DNA of 64,000 nt from Halosolutus amylolyticus. Its GTDB lineage: Archaea; Halobacteriota; Halobacteria; Halobacteriales; Natrialbaceae. The stretch spans positions 62,001 to 126,000 of the forward strand of contig NZ_JALIQP010000004.1 in NCBI RefSeq assembly GCF_023566055.1. Reading direction: 5' to 3'. Positions 41,417 to 49,510 of this stretch are shown piece by piece. The notes under the pieces are model-generated. The model did no database searches and was not told where the DNA came from. It saw only the letters and a program-made list of their open reading frames with translations. The first letter of the stretch is position 1. Each line of letters begins with the position of its first letter. Made by a program: the position numbers and the translations under genes.

Positions 41417-42040
41417 ATGCCCGCCACGTCCGTCCAGCAATCGACAGGGGGTCCAGAAACGCCGCCGCTCCGGGCGAGGCTCGAGGTCGACCCTGGCCCG
41501 AACGCCAACTGCCCGGTCGTTTCGGCGGCGCCGAACGCGGCGGCGGTCACCCGGAGCGTCTCCAGTGGTGGAAGCTGTCACAGCGAGATCACGGTGATCG
41601 ACGACGGCACCTGCGAGCGATCCTACGTGTCCTCGGCCACGACGGGCGACTGCGTCTGTGGCGCGATCAGCCAGTTCGACTGCGTGTTCGACGTCGAAGC
41701 GGTGACTGACGGCTCACTCGTAATTTCGCTGGTCGTCGAGGACCGGCCGTTGCTCAGCCGGATCATCTCCGCGCTCGAGGAGACCGGGGCGACCGTTCGA
41801 CTCCAGCGACTCGCACACGGAGTGGACGACGGGGACGTCACCCTCGAAATCGACGCGACGGACGTCACGGCCAAACAGCGCGAAGCCGTCGAACTCGCGG
41901 TCGAACTCGGCTACTACGATCGGCCACGAACGGCGACGCTTTCCGAACTGGCCGATCGCCTCGGCGTCTCGAAGTCGGCCGTCTCCCAGCGACTCAACGC
42001 CGTGGAACTCACGCTGATACGGTCGTTCGTGACGGACTGA
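41417..42040 (+). CDS. HTH_10 (Bat-type) regulator
   Basis: 207 aa, leaderless start MPATSVQQSTGG. The variable N-terminal part has several Cys (SGGSCHSE, DGTCERS, GDCVCG). The C-terminal HTH_10: VTAKQREAVELAVELGYYDRPRTATLSELADRLGVSKSAVSQRLNAVE. Same class as the genes at 12897 and 42068, and convergent with the latter across 27 bp. Expected role: DNA-binding regulator responding to redox or energy state (inference). Confidence 0.85.
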   Translation: MPATSVQQSTGGPETPPLRARLEVDPGPNANCPVVSAAPNAAAVTRSVSSGGSCHSEITVIDDGTCERSYVSSATTGDCVCGAISQFDCVFDVEAVTDGSLVISLVVEDRPLLSRIISALEETGATVRLQRLAHGVDDGDVTLEIDATDVTAKQREAVELAVELGYYDRPRTATLSELADRLGVSKSAVSQRLNAVELTLIRSFVTD

Positions 42041-42067
42041 CCGATGCAATCGATCCCGCTTTCGGGC

Positions 42068-42439
42068 TTACTGATCCACCATCGCGGGCTGACTCTCCCT
42101 CACGATCGATTCGATGAGCGTGGCTTCCGCACCACGGAGCCGCTGGGAGACGGCCGACTTCGATATCGATAGCTCGTCCGCGAGCGCCTCGAGTTCGACG
42201 GTCCGCGGCCGATCGTAGTACCCTCGCTCGAACGCCAGGACGAGCGCCTCCCACTGCTTCGGCGTGATTTCGTCGGTATCGATCTCGACGCTCGACTGTC
42301 CCGGCGACTCGATCGACATCGACTCTAACCGGACCGCCGGATCGACGTCGTCGATGCAGGTCAGGACCTGCTGGATCGGCTCGATCTCCGTGGCGAGTAT
42401 CGAGAGGCGCAGCCGCTCGACGTCGTCCCGGTCAGTCAT
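42068..42439 (-). CDS. Short HTH_10 (Bat-type) regulator
   Basis: 123 aa from ATG 42439 (MTDRDDVERLRLSILATE); SD GGAGGT (complement of 42449-42454) lies 9 bases upstream. Residues 60-115: ITPKQWEALVLAFERGYYDRPRTVELEALADELSISKSAVSQRLRGAE, an HTH_10 with little else. A lone HTH protein, convergent with its paralogue at 41417. Confidence 0.85.
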   Translation of the reverse strand: MTDRDDVERLRLSILATEIEPIQQVLTCIDDVDPAVRLESMSIESPGQSSVEIDTDEITPKQWEALVLAFERGYYDRPRTVELEALADELSISKSAVSQRLRGAEATLIESIVRESQPAMVDQ

Positions 42440-42900
42440 GGCGATCGTACCTCCTCGTGACCGACGGCCGCGGATCGATCCGGTTCCCTGTCTCGTGAAC
42501 CCCGCCGGCCGGAGACGTACGCTTCTCGCGGCGTGGACCGATCGCCCGTGGGATCGATCGACCGGGGGCCGCACGAGACTGCTCCGGACGGTGCGCCGTC
42601 GGAGTGATGGCCACGTAATCGTTCATACGAACACTTCGTCCGCGATCGTCGTGGCCCTCCGGCTGAATAATACAGTCGTTTATATCAGTCGGGGGCGTTC
42701 GCAGGGCGAGCCGACCGAATCGACGATCATTCCCGACGATCGCTTTCGAGCCGAACCGACCCCCGAGTTTCGGACCCCGCGTACGCGTCACGCTCGATCG
42801 ATCCCGCGGGCGATCGACCCGTGCCGTAAGAACGCCTGCAATATGTAGCGATGGACCGTTTTGACTCCCGGTCGCAGCTTCACGTGCGAGGTGACCGACC
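42440..42900. other. 461-bp divergent region before the DoxX operon
   Basis: It contains the SD of the short HTH_10 gene and a TATA-like GTTTATATC at 42678-42686 that could serve either direction. Strong SD GAGGTGA (42888-42894) precedes the DoxX ATG. No ORF in between is convincing; a 5' leader of about 190 bases would result if the TATA serves doxX. Confidence 0.45.
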
Positions 42901-43437
42901 ATGTCTACGAACACGATGCGGCTGGACACCCGTCTGTTCGGGCGGGAGGTATCGTACGGGCTCGACGGCCCCTGGGCCAGCTACTGGCTGGTCTTCCTCC
43001 GATTGATTACGGGCTGGTGGTTCCTCTCGGCCGGGCTCGGAAAAATCGTCGAATACGGCCTGCTCTACGACGCCGAGGGGTGGTTGTTGCACGCGACCGA
43101 GGGATCGATCGTCTACCCGGTCACCGAGTGGTTCGCGCTGAACGCGGTGATCATCCCGAACTTCATGGTTCCGTGGGGCCAGTTAGCGATCGGGCTCGGG
43201 CTCATCTTCGGATGTCTGACTCGGCTGGCCGCGGCCAACGGTGCAATCCTGATGTTCTTCTTCTACTTCGGGGGCACCGGCTGGGAGAACGGCTTCGTCA
43301 ACGGCGACCTGCTGGGACTGTTGCTGTTCCTGACGATCATCGTCTTCGCTGCTGGTCGCGTCTGGGGTATCGACGCGTACCTCGAACAGACCGACGCCGT
43401 GGAGAAGCGACCCTGGCTGCGCTACCTGATGGGCTAA
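42901..43437 (+). CDS. DoxX-family membrane protein
   Basis: 178 aa. Four hydrophobic helices; FLRLITGWWFLSAGLGKIVEYGLL is the DoxX start signature and VPWGQLAIGLGLIFGCLTRLAAANGAILMFFFYFGGTGW the second pair. SD GAGGTGA lies 6 bases before the ATG. Family members associate with thiosulfate:quinone oxidoreductase or are electron-transport accessory membrane subunits. Operon with the 95-aa gene 16 bp downstream. Confidence 0.83.
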   Translation: MSTNTMRLDTRLFGREVSYGLDGPWASYWLVFLRLITGWWFLSAGLGKIVEYGLLYDAEGWLLHATEGSIVYPVTEWFALNAVIIPNFMVPWGQLAIGLGLIFGCLTRLAAANGAILMFFFYFGGTGWENGFVNGDLLGLLLFLTIIVFAAGRVWGIDAYLEQTDAVEKRPWLRYLMG

Positions 43438-43453
43438 TACGAGGTGAACAACA

Positions 43454-43741
43454 ATGACCACAGATACACTGACGACCGCCGATCGCATCGCCATGCTGCT
43501 CGGGGGCGGCCTGGTCCTGCTCGGGACCATGATCCTCGGGTTCGTGAACGTGATCTCGAACGCACCCCACATGCCCGTCGTGGAAGAGGGTACCGTCGTC
43601 GCGACGCCGGTGGTCTCGCCGGACCTCCGGGCGTACGTCATCGCCCTCGGGCTACTGGTCTGGCTGGGCTTTGCGATCTACAAGCTAACGCGGGCCCCGT
43701 CCGTCGAGGTCGAACAGCAGACCACACCCGCAGCCGACTGA
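43454..43741 (+). CDS. Two-TM protein co-operonic with DoxX
   Basis: 95 aa with two hydrophobic segments (about 12-33 and 60-78) around a polar loop. The same SD GAGGTGA (43441-43447) as the gene before it, 6 bases from ATG. Follows doxX by 16 bp, so most likely a subunit or partner. No cofactor ligands obvious. The stop is 6 bp from the palindromic element at 43747. Confidence 0.7.
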   Translation: MTTDTLTTADRIAMLLGGGLVLLGTMILGFVNVISNAPHMPVVEEGTVVATPVVSPDLRAYVIALGLLVWLGFAIYKLTRAPSVEVEQQTTPAAD

Positions 43742-43746
43742 ACGGC

Positions 43747-43830
43747 TATAGTAGCCACTGAAAGTCAATGCACACCTGATCGCAGGACTGCGTTGCGATC
43801 AGTGTGTAAATCGTTTCAGTGGCTACTATA
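43747..43830. repeat. 84-bp nested palindromic element, family 2 (copy F)
   Basis: Outer arms are perfect over 17 bp inside the called limits, 18 bp with flanking bases (CTATAGTAGCCACTGAAA). Identical to copy E except for three loop bases. Inner stem TGATCGCA/TGCGATCA. It lies between the convergent doxX operon and the korB gene. Confidence 0.9.
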
Positions 43831-43894
43831 GACAAACAGCGACTCGGTCGCCGCCCGATTTTTCGATCGTCGAAATCCGGACCGCCGGTCGCGA

Positions 43895-44758
43895 TCAGTA
43901 GAACTCGCGGACGAGGTCCATCGCGTCGTCGGGCGCGCCGTCCGGAATCTCGGACATGTTCTCGGTGACGCCGTGCTGTTCGTGGTACGGGACCGAATTC
44001 TCTTCCTTGTACATCACGCCCTGGAACTCCTTCTCGCCGTCGAGGATGACTTCCTTCGCGGCCTCGTAGTCGGTCGGGTCGTGGCCCTCCTCCTCGAGGT
44101 CGACGAGGGTGTCGCGGAAGTAGTCGTAGGTGTCGACGTCGTTGAACGTGACGCAGGGGCTGAAGACGTTGACGAAGCCGAAGCCGTCGTGCTCGATCGC
44201 TTCCTGGACGATCTCCTGGTGGCGGAGGGCGTCGGAGGCGAACGACTGGGCGATGAAACTGGCTCCGGAGGCGAGCGCGAGCGCGAGCGGGTTGACCGGG
44301 GGCTGTTTCGGCCCTTCGGGGGTCGTCGAGGTCTCGAAGTCCGATCGCGACGTCGGCGAGGCCTGGCCCTTGGTCAGCCCGTAGATGCGGTTGTCCATGA
44401 CGACGTAGGTCATGTCGACGTTGCGGCGGACGGCGTGGACGAAGTGGCCGGCACCGATCGAGTAGCCGTCGCCGTCCCCACCGGCGACCATGACCTCGAT
44501 GTCGGGCCGGGCCATCTTGACGCCGGTGCCGACCGGGAGCGCACGGCCGTGGACCCCGTGGAGGGCGTAGCTGTGCATGTAGGTCCCGATCTTGCCGGAA
44601 CAGCCGATCCCGGCCACCACGAAGGTGTTGTCGGGATCGTTGCCGGTGTTCGCGAGGGCTTTCATCATGCCGTTCATCGTCCCGAAGTCGCCGCAGCCGG
44701 GACACCACGTTGGCTGTTTGTCGGACTTGAAGTCGGTGAATCTGACGTCGGAGCTCAT
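43895..44758 (-). CDS. korB: 2-oxoacid:ferredoxin oxidoreductase, beta subunit
   Basis: 287 aa. CPGCGDFGTMNGMMKAL and GIGCSGKIGTYMHSYALHGVHGRALPVGTGVKMARPDIEVMVAGGDGDGYSIG, the ThDP-Mg site with GDGD, then DNRIYGLTKGQASPTS. Starts MSSDVRFTDFK. Its ATG overlaps the stop of the alpha gene by one base. With that subunit it oxidises a 2-oxoacid, such as 2-oxoglutarate or pyruvate, and reduces ferredoxin with CoA. Confidence 0.92.
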   Translation of the reverse strand: MSSDVRFTDFKSDKQPTWCPGCGDFGTMNGMMKALANTGNDPDNTFVVAGIGCSGKIGTYMHSYALHGVHGRALPVGTGVKMARPDIEVMVAGGDGDGYSIGAGHFVHAVRRNVDMTYVVMDNRIYGLTKGQASPTSRSDFETSTTPEGPKQPPVNPLALALASGASFIAQSFASDALRHQEIVQEAIEHDGFGFVNVFSPCVTFNDVDTYDYFRDTLVDLEEEGHDPTDYEAAKEVILDGEKEFQGVMYKEENSVPYHEQHGVTENMSEIPDGAPDDAMDLVREFY

Positions 44759-46512
44759 TATGCGGGCACCTCCTCGGTGAGTTTCTGGGTAATCTCTTCG
44801 GCGAGTTCGTCCGCCTTGAAGCGAACACCCGTGTACTTGTTGATGCGCTTCACGCGGGTAAGCACGTCGTGTTCGATCACGTCGGCGAACTGGCCGGTCG
44901 CGTTACATTCGACGACGATCGTCTCGTCTGCGGCCTCGATCTCGTCGCTCAGGTCGGGGCGCGGGAAGATGTAGGGGACCGAGAGCACGCGGACGTCGAT
45001 GTCGTCCTCCTCGAGGTAGTCGAGCGCCTCGACGAGCGCGCCCTCGTTCGAGCCCCACGAGATGACGAGGTTGTCGGCGTCGGAGTTGCCGAATTCACGA
45101 TACTCCCAGGATTCCTGTTCTTTGGCCGTCTCGACCTTCCGGTTGCGCTTGTCGACCTGCTGGACGCGCTCGTCCTCGTCTTCGGTCCGGCGACCGAGTT
45201 CGTCGTGTTCGAGCCCCGTGCTCATGTGAGCGCCGTCGGTCGCGCCGGGGATGGCACGCGGGCTGACGCCGTCGTCGGTGACGGCGTGGGCGCGGAACCG
45301 ACCCTGGGCGTCGAGCCACTCGTCGACCTCGTCCTCGTCGACGAGTTTGCCGCGATCGATCTCGACTTCGTCCATGTCGAAGGCCTCGGGCGGGAACGTC
45401 TGTTCGGTGACCGACATCGCGAGGTCGGAGACGAGGAAGACCGGCGTCTGGTACTTCTCGGCGAGGTTGAACGCCTCGATCGTCTTCCAGAAGCACTCGG
45501 TGATCGACGTCGGCGCGACGACGAACCGCGGCACCTCGCCGTGGCCGCCGTACAGGGCCATGTTGAGGTCGCCTTGCTCCTGTTTCGTCGGCATCCCGGT
45601 CGAGGGACCGGAGCGCTGGACGTCGGCGATGACCAGCGGCGTCTCGCTGGTCGCGACCAGACCGAACGTCTCGGTCATGAGGTCGATCCCGGCCCCGGAC
45701 GTCGCGGTCATCGATCGGGCACCGCCGCGGGCGGCCCCGAGCGCCATGTTGATCGCCGACAGCTCGTCCTCGGCCTGGACGACGTGGCCGCCGTAGTCCT
45801 CGATCCGGCCCGTCAGGTACTCCATGATCGACGTCGCGGGCGTGATCGGGTAGCCGGCGTAGAATCGGCAGCCGGCGGCGATCGCACCCATGCCGATCGC
45901 CTCGTTGCCGTTCAGGAGGACGTAGTCCTCGTCGGTCGTCTCGAGATCGTATCCGAGGTGGTCCAGGTCGTAGTTCTCCTGGACGTACTCCTGGCCGAGG
46001 CGAGCCGCTTGCTTGTTGTTCTCGACGATCTTCGAGCCCTTGCCACCGAAGCGCTTCTCGAGGGACTCGTCGAGGTACTCGACGTCGAAGCCGGTGATCT
46101 CACACGCGGCACCGAGCGCGACGACGTTGCGCATGATGGCCCCGCCAGCGTCCTCGGCGAGCGACTTCAGGGGGACGTCGACGGCCGTCATCTCGTCGGG
46201 AATCTCGGCCTCCCACGAGCGTTCGCCGTCGTAGATGATGGCGCTGCCCTCGTGGAGTTCGTCCAGGTTCTCGTCGATCGTCCGCTGTGTCAGCGCGACG
46301 AGAATGTCCAGCCGATCGACGACGCTCTGGACGTCGTCGACCGCGGTCCGGATCTTGTAGGCCGTGTACCCCCCACGGATTCGCGACGCGAAGTCTTTCG
46401 ACGTGAATACGTGCCGTCCGGCTCTGGAAAGGGCCTGGGCAAAGATTTTCCCAGTGGAGTCGATTCCGTCCCCGGCCTCGCCTCCGATCGCCCAGTTGAG
46501 ATCCTCAGCCAT
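44758..46512 (-). CDS. korA: 2-oxoacid:ferredoxin oxidoreductase, fused gamma-alpha subunit
   Basis: 584 aa from ATG 46512 (MAEDLNWAIGGEAGDGIDSTG). The gamma domain occupies about 1-190 (GGEAGDGIDSTGKIFAQALSRAGRHVFTSKDFASRIRGG). The alpha domain starts near 205 with GNEAIGMGAIAAGCRFYAGYPITPATSIMEYL, the alpha signature. The gamma-alpha fusion is the common haloarchaeal form. Overlaps the beta gene; the divergent FNR-like gene starts 151 bp away. Substrate not fixed by sequence. Confidence 0.92.
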   Translation of the reverse strand: MAEDLNWAIGGEAGDGIDSTGKIFAQALSRAGRHVFTSKDFASRIRGGYTAYKIRTAVDDVQSVVDRLDILVALTQRTIDENLDELHEGSAIIYDGERSWEAEIPDEMTAVDVPLKSLAEDAGGAIMRNVVALGAACEITGFDVEYLDESLEKRFGGKGSKIVENNKQAARLGQEYVQENYDLDHLGYDLETTDEDYVLLNGNEAIGMGAIAAGCRFYAGYPITPATSIMEYLTGRIEDYGGHVVQAEDELSAINMALGAARGGARSMTATSGAGIDLMTETFGLVATSETPLVIADVQRSGPSTGMPTKQEQGDLNMALYGGHGEVPRFVVAPTSITECFWKTIEAFNLAEKYQTPVFLVSDLAMSVTEQTFPPEAFDMDEVEIDRGKLVDEDEVDEWLDAQGRFRAHAVTDDGVSPRAIPGATDGAHMSTGLEHDELGRRTEDEDERVQQVDKRNRKVETAKEQESWEYREFGNSDADNLVISWGSNEGALVEALDYLEEDDIDVRVLSVPYIFPRPDLSDEIEAADETIVVECNATGQFADVIEHDVLTRVKRINKYTGVRFKADELAEEITQKLTEEVPA

Positions 46513-46663
46513 GTTAGGGCGAAACTTGCCCGCCACCTATGAAAAGGCTTCTGAAACCCCGGCCATACACCCGCGACAGCGGCCCATATATTCACTCGAC
46601 GACGAAAAACTCCGCTCGATTCGAACGGAATCCCTTTTGAGGCTCCTGGCGAACTGGTTCGAC

Positions 46664-47329
46664 ATGAAGGGGACGCCAGTTTCCGTCGAATCGGTCCGCG
46701 AGGTCGGCCCGGATACCGTCGCACTCGAACTCGAGACGCCCGCCGGGTTCGACGCCGTGCCCGGGCAGTTCGTGTTGCTCCGTGCGGTCCCCGGGAGCGA
46801 CGACCAGCAGGACGTCGACGAGGACGACGTCGTCATGCGCCACTACACGCTCTCGTCGCCGTCGGTCGGGGACACGTTCGAGATCACCGTCGGGATCGAT
46901 CCGGACGGCGACCTCTCGCCGTGGCTCGCCGATCTGGACGGCGGCGAGACGGTACACGTCGAGGGCCCGTTCGGGACGATCACCTACGAGCGCGACTGCG
47001 ATGTCGTCGCGATCGCGGGCGGCCCGGGCGTGGGTCCCGCGGTCGCGATCGCCGAAGCGGCCCACGAGTCTAGTCACGGCGCGGCCGTCATCTACCAGGA
47101 CGACGACCCCGCCCACGTCGATCGCCTCGAGGCGATCGAAGCGGAGGGCGTCGACGTCCGGTTCGTCGAGGAGGACGCCCCCGACGAACTCGCGGACGCG
47201 ATCGCAACCTCCCACGACGAAGGGCAGGTCTACGCCTTCGGCTTCGAAGACTTCGTGCGGGCCGCCGCGGACGCGATCGACGACGCGGGCGGCGATCCGG
47301 ACGACGCGCTGATCGAGAACTTCGGCTAG
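46664..47329 (+). CDS. FNR-like FAD/NAD(P)-binding oxidoreductase
   Basis: 221 aa from ATG 46664 (MKGTPVSVESV). FAD domain with RHYTLSS (RxYTL motif, near 60) and EGPFGTITYE; NAD domain with AIAGGPGVGPAVAIAEAAHE (GGxGxGP). Short for an FNR and no 2Fe-2S domain is present. Divergent from the 2-oxoacid oxidoreductase genes, so likely to transfer electrons from ferredoxin to NAD(P) or in reverse (inference from context). Confidence 0.83.
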   Translation: MKGTPVSVESVREVGPDTVALELETPAGFDAVPGQFVLLRAVPGSDDQQDVDEDDVVMRHYTLSSPSVGDTFEITVGIDPDGDLSPWLADLDGGETVHVEGPFGTITYERDCDVVAIAGGPGVGPAVAIAEAAHESSHGAAVIYQDDDPAHVDRLEAIEAEGVDVRFVEEDAPDELADAIATSHDEGQVYAFGFEDFVRAAADAIDDAGGDPDDALIENFG

Positions 47330-47477
47330 GCTCCGAGACCACCCTCGTCGCGATACAGTCGGAGCGAGCGTCGGTCGTCAGGTACTGGCTCGTGGCGCGG
47401 TCACTGTCCGTCGCAAGACGTGTCACTGTTCCGTCGCAAGCACAGTCTCTACGCCCCCTCGCGTGGTGGGTCCAGTC

Positions 47478-47861
47478 ATGGACGACATCGTCGACGACGA
47501 CCTCGAAATCCAGCGCGATCTGGGCGAAGCGACGATCGTCTACGAGGAACCGGATGAGGGGACCGTCCGGAAGACGGTCCCGAACGAACACATCGCCTAC
47601 TTCCAGGACCACTGGATCATCAAGACCGACGAGGACGAGGAAGGCCACGACATCGTCCGACGGATCCCCTCGCGGCGGGTCCACTACGTCGAGCGATCCG
47701 TCGAACAGTTCGAAGAGGAAGTCGAGACGCTGATCGATCGGGTCCAGTCGTTCGCCAGCGAACTCGGGACGAAGATCCCGGTCGGTGGCGGAAGTGACGA
47801 TCGCGAACCCGTCGAACCGCACCGGATCGACGTCGAACGGGAGGGCGACGACGAGGGCTGA
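47478..47861 (+). CDS. 127-aa conserved-looking hypothetical protein
   Basis: 127 aa from ATG 47478 (MDDIVDDDLEIQRDLG). Core IVYEEPDEGTVRKTVPNEHIAYFQDHWIIKTDED...VRRIPSRRVHYVERSVEQFEEEVETLIDRVQSFA, strands followed by a helix. The C-terminal 25 residues are polar and acidic. No known domain recognised. Well-formed codon use. Confidence 0.65.
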   Translation: MDDIVDDDLEIQRDLGEATIVYEEPDEGTVRKTVPNEHIAYFQDHWIIKTDEDEEGHDIVRRIPSRRVHYVERSVEQFEEEVETLIDRVQSFASELGTKIPVGGGSDDREPVEPHRIDVEREGDDEG

Positions 47862-47899
47862 GCCAGCGACTCGACTCGAGTCTCGATCGACCTCCTGAC

Positions 47900-48283
47900 T
47901 CAGTGTTCGACGAACTCTATCAGGATCCCGCCCGTATCCTTGGGATGCAGAAACGCGACCTCGTGGCCCCACGCGCCGGGGCGGGGTTCCTCGTCGATCA
48001 GTCGCACGTCGTGCTCGCGCGCGGTCTCGAGCGCGCCCTCGACGTCGTCCGTCGCGAGCGCCAGGTGGTGGATTCCCGGGCCGTTGGTCTCGAGATAGCT
48101 CGCGATGGTGCCGTCCTCGATCGGTTCGAGCAGTTCGAGGTAGCCGTCGTCGCAGTCGAGGAAGACGACGCGCATGCCGTCGAACTCCTCCTCGTGGGCG
48201 ACCTCGAGGCCGAAGAGGTCGGCGTACAGTTCCGCGAGACCCTGTGCGTCGTCGGTCGCGATACCGGCGTGATCGAAGTGCAT
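47900..48283 (-). CDS. mce: Methylmalonyl-CoA epimerase
   Basis: 127 aa, the length of the family. Glyoxalase-fold halves: MHFDHAGIATDDAQGLAELYADLFGLEV and GPGIHHLALATDDVEGALETAREHDVRLI. Metal ligands His5 and His in IHHLALA, Glu in YLELLEP and in GGILIEFVEH. Interconverts (R)- and (S)-methylmalonyl-CoA for the mutase encoded at 51160. Propionyl-CoA pathway, cytoplasmic. The end of the gene is 38 bp from the convergent upstream gene. Confidence 0.9.
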   Translation of the reverse strand: MHFDHAGIATDDAQGLAELYADLFGLEVAHEEEFDGMRVVFLDCDDGYLELLEPIEDGTIASYLETNGPGIHHLALATDDVEGALETAREHDVRLIDEEPRPGAWGHEVAFLHPKDTGGILIEFVEH

Positions 48284-48361
48284 CGTGTCGTACTCGACGC
48301 GGGGTACGTGTTACTGTTGGGATTTTTCGTGCGGTATCCGGTTCCGGCGTCGAGGGCGCGC

Positions 48362-49198
48362 TCAGCGCAGGCCGATCGCGGCGGCCAGCCGATCCCAGAC
48401 GCCGCCCATCTCCGCGACGGTCCGCATCTCCTCGTCGGTCAGTTCGAAGTCGAAGACGTCGGCGTTCGCCGCGATGTGCTCGCGGCTCGACGCCTTCGGA
48501 ATCGGCGCGACGAACGGCTGCTGGAGGAGCCACCGGAGCGCCACCTGGGATGCAGACTTGCCGTCCCGCTCCCCGATCGCCGCGAGCCGATCGTCGCCCG
48601 GCACCGCGCCCTCGGCGAGCGGGCTGTAGGCCGTCAGGCAGATCTCGTGGTCGACGCAGTACTCGAGCAGATCGTCCTGGTGGTGGTAGGGGTGGTACTT
48701 CACCTGGTTCGTGACGATCGGCGTCTCCGAGAGCTGTCGAGCCGTCTCGAGTTGATCCACGGAAAAGTTGCTCACTCCGATATGGTCGACGAGGCCCTCG
48801 TCCTTGAGTTCGTTCATCGCCTGAAGCGTCTCTTCGAGGGGCACGTGGGACCGCGGCGCGTGAATCAGGAGGAGATCGATCGTCTCGAGTCCGAGCCGAT
48901 CGAGACTCGCCCGCGTCGACCGGTGGACGTCCTCGAACCCGAGGTTGCCGGTGTCCACCTTCGTCGTGACGAAGACGTCGTCCCGATCGACGCCGCTCGC
49001 CGCTATCGCGCGGCCGACGGCCTCCTCGTTGTCGTACATCTGGGCGGTATCGACGTGGCGATAGCCGACCTCGAGCGCGATTTCGACGGCTCGCTGGCAC
49101 TCCGCACCCGTCATCCGTGCAGTCCCGAACCCGAGCGCCGGAATCGTCGCCCCTCCCGCGTCGATCGTGGCTGTCGAGACGTCGCGATCGGACTCCAT
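48362..49198 (-). CDS. Aldo/keto reductase
   Basis: 278 aa from ATG 49198 (MESDRDVSTATIDAGG); the in-frame ATG at 49207 adds three residues. AKR barrel: LGFGTARMTGAECQRAVEIALEVGYRHVDTAQMYDNEEAVGRAI (catalytic Asp and Tyr), VTTKVDTGNLGFEDV (Lys), LLLIHAPR (His). C-terminal NADPH-binding PIPKASSREHIAANADVFDFEL. Reduces aldehydes or ketones, NADPH-linked; substrate unknown. Confidence 0.9.
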   Translation of the reverse strand: MESDRDVSTATIDAGGATIPALGFGTARMTGAECQRAVEIALEVGYRHVDTAQMYDNEEAVGRAIAASGVDRDDVFVTTKVDTGNLGFEDVHRSTRASLDRLGLETIDLLLIHAPRSHVPLEETLQAMNELKDEGLVDHIGVSNFSVDQLETARQLSETPIVTNQVKYHPYHHQDDLLEYCVDHEICLTAYSPLAEGAVPGDDRLAAIGERDGKSASQVALRWLLQQPFVAPIPKASSREHIAANADVFDFELTDEEMRTVAEMGGVWDRLAAAIGLR

Positions 49199-49243
49199 AC
49201 CGACCATTCGTCGAAGGCGATATTCAACGTCAGGCCCGCATTG

Positions 49244-49328
49244 TGATACGGTTTACTGTGAGTCATTTCCGGCGCAACCGCGATCCGGGCGGCGGTTGCG
49301 CCGGTAACTCGTTACAGCAATCCGTATG
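49244..49328. repeat. 85-bp nested palindromic element, family 1 (copy B)
   Basis: TGATACGGTTTACTGT at the left and ACAGCAATCCGTATG at the right; inner stem CCGGCGCAACCGC pairs perfectly (13 of 13) with GCGGTTGCGCCGG. Almost the same sequence and length as copy A at 11996. It lies between the aldo/keto reductase start and the Vms1-like gene start, the only copy in a divergent region. Confidence 0.88.
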
Positions 49329-49510
49329 AGGCCGGATCCGAATCCGGTCCCCACGATCCGGTCACCGACTGCCTTGCTCGCGCCGGCACGGTACTCAACA
49401 CCGCGACGCCATTACGATCGAGTCACACCGTCCGATCGAACTGGCGGGATTCGGTCCCTCTGACCGCCGTTCTTGCGGGTTCCCACCTCCCGCGACGCAT
49501 CTCTCAGACA

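Noticed and set aside
42661-42690. Third end of the TIR family (GGCTGAATAATACAG with GATATAAAC nearby)
   Set aside because: It resembles GTGCTGAATACAG with two extra bases and the TGATATAAAC seen outside 30409, but no partner repeat was found within 2 kb; probably a promoter.
47088-49100. 670-codon minus frame over FNR-like, epimerase and reductase genes
   Set aside because: It crosses several well-defined genes and is Arg-rich; shadow frame.
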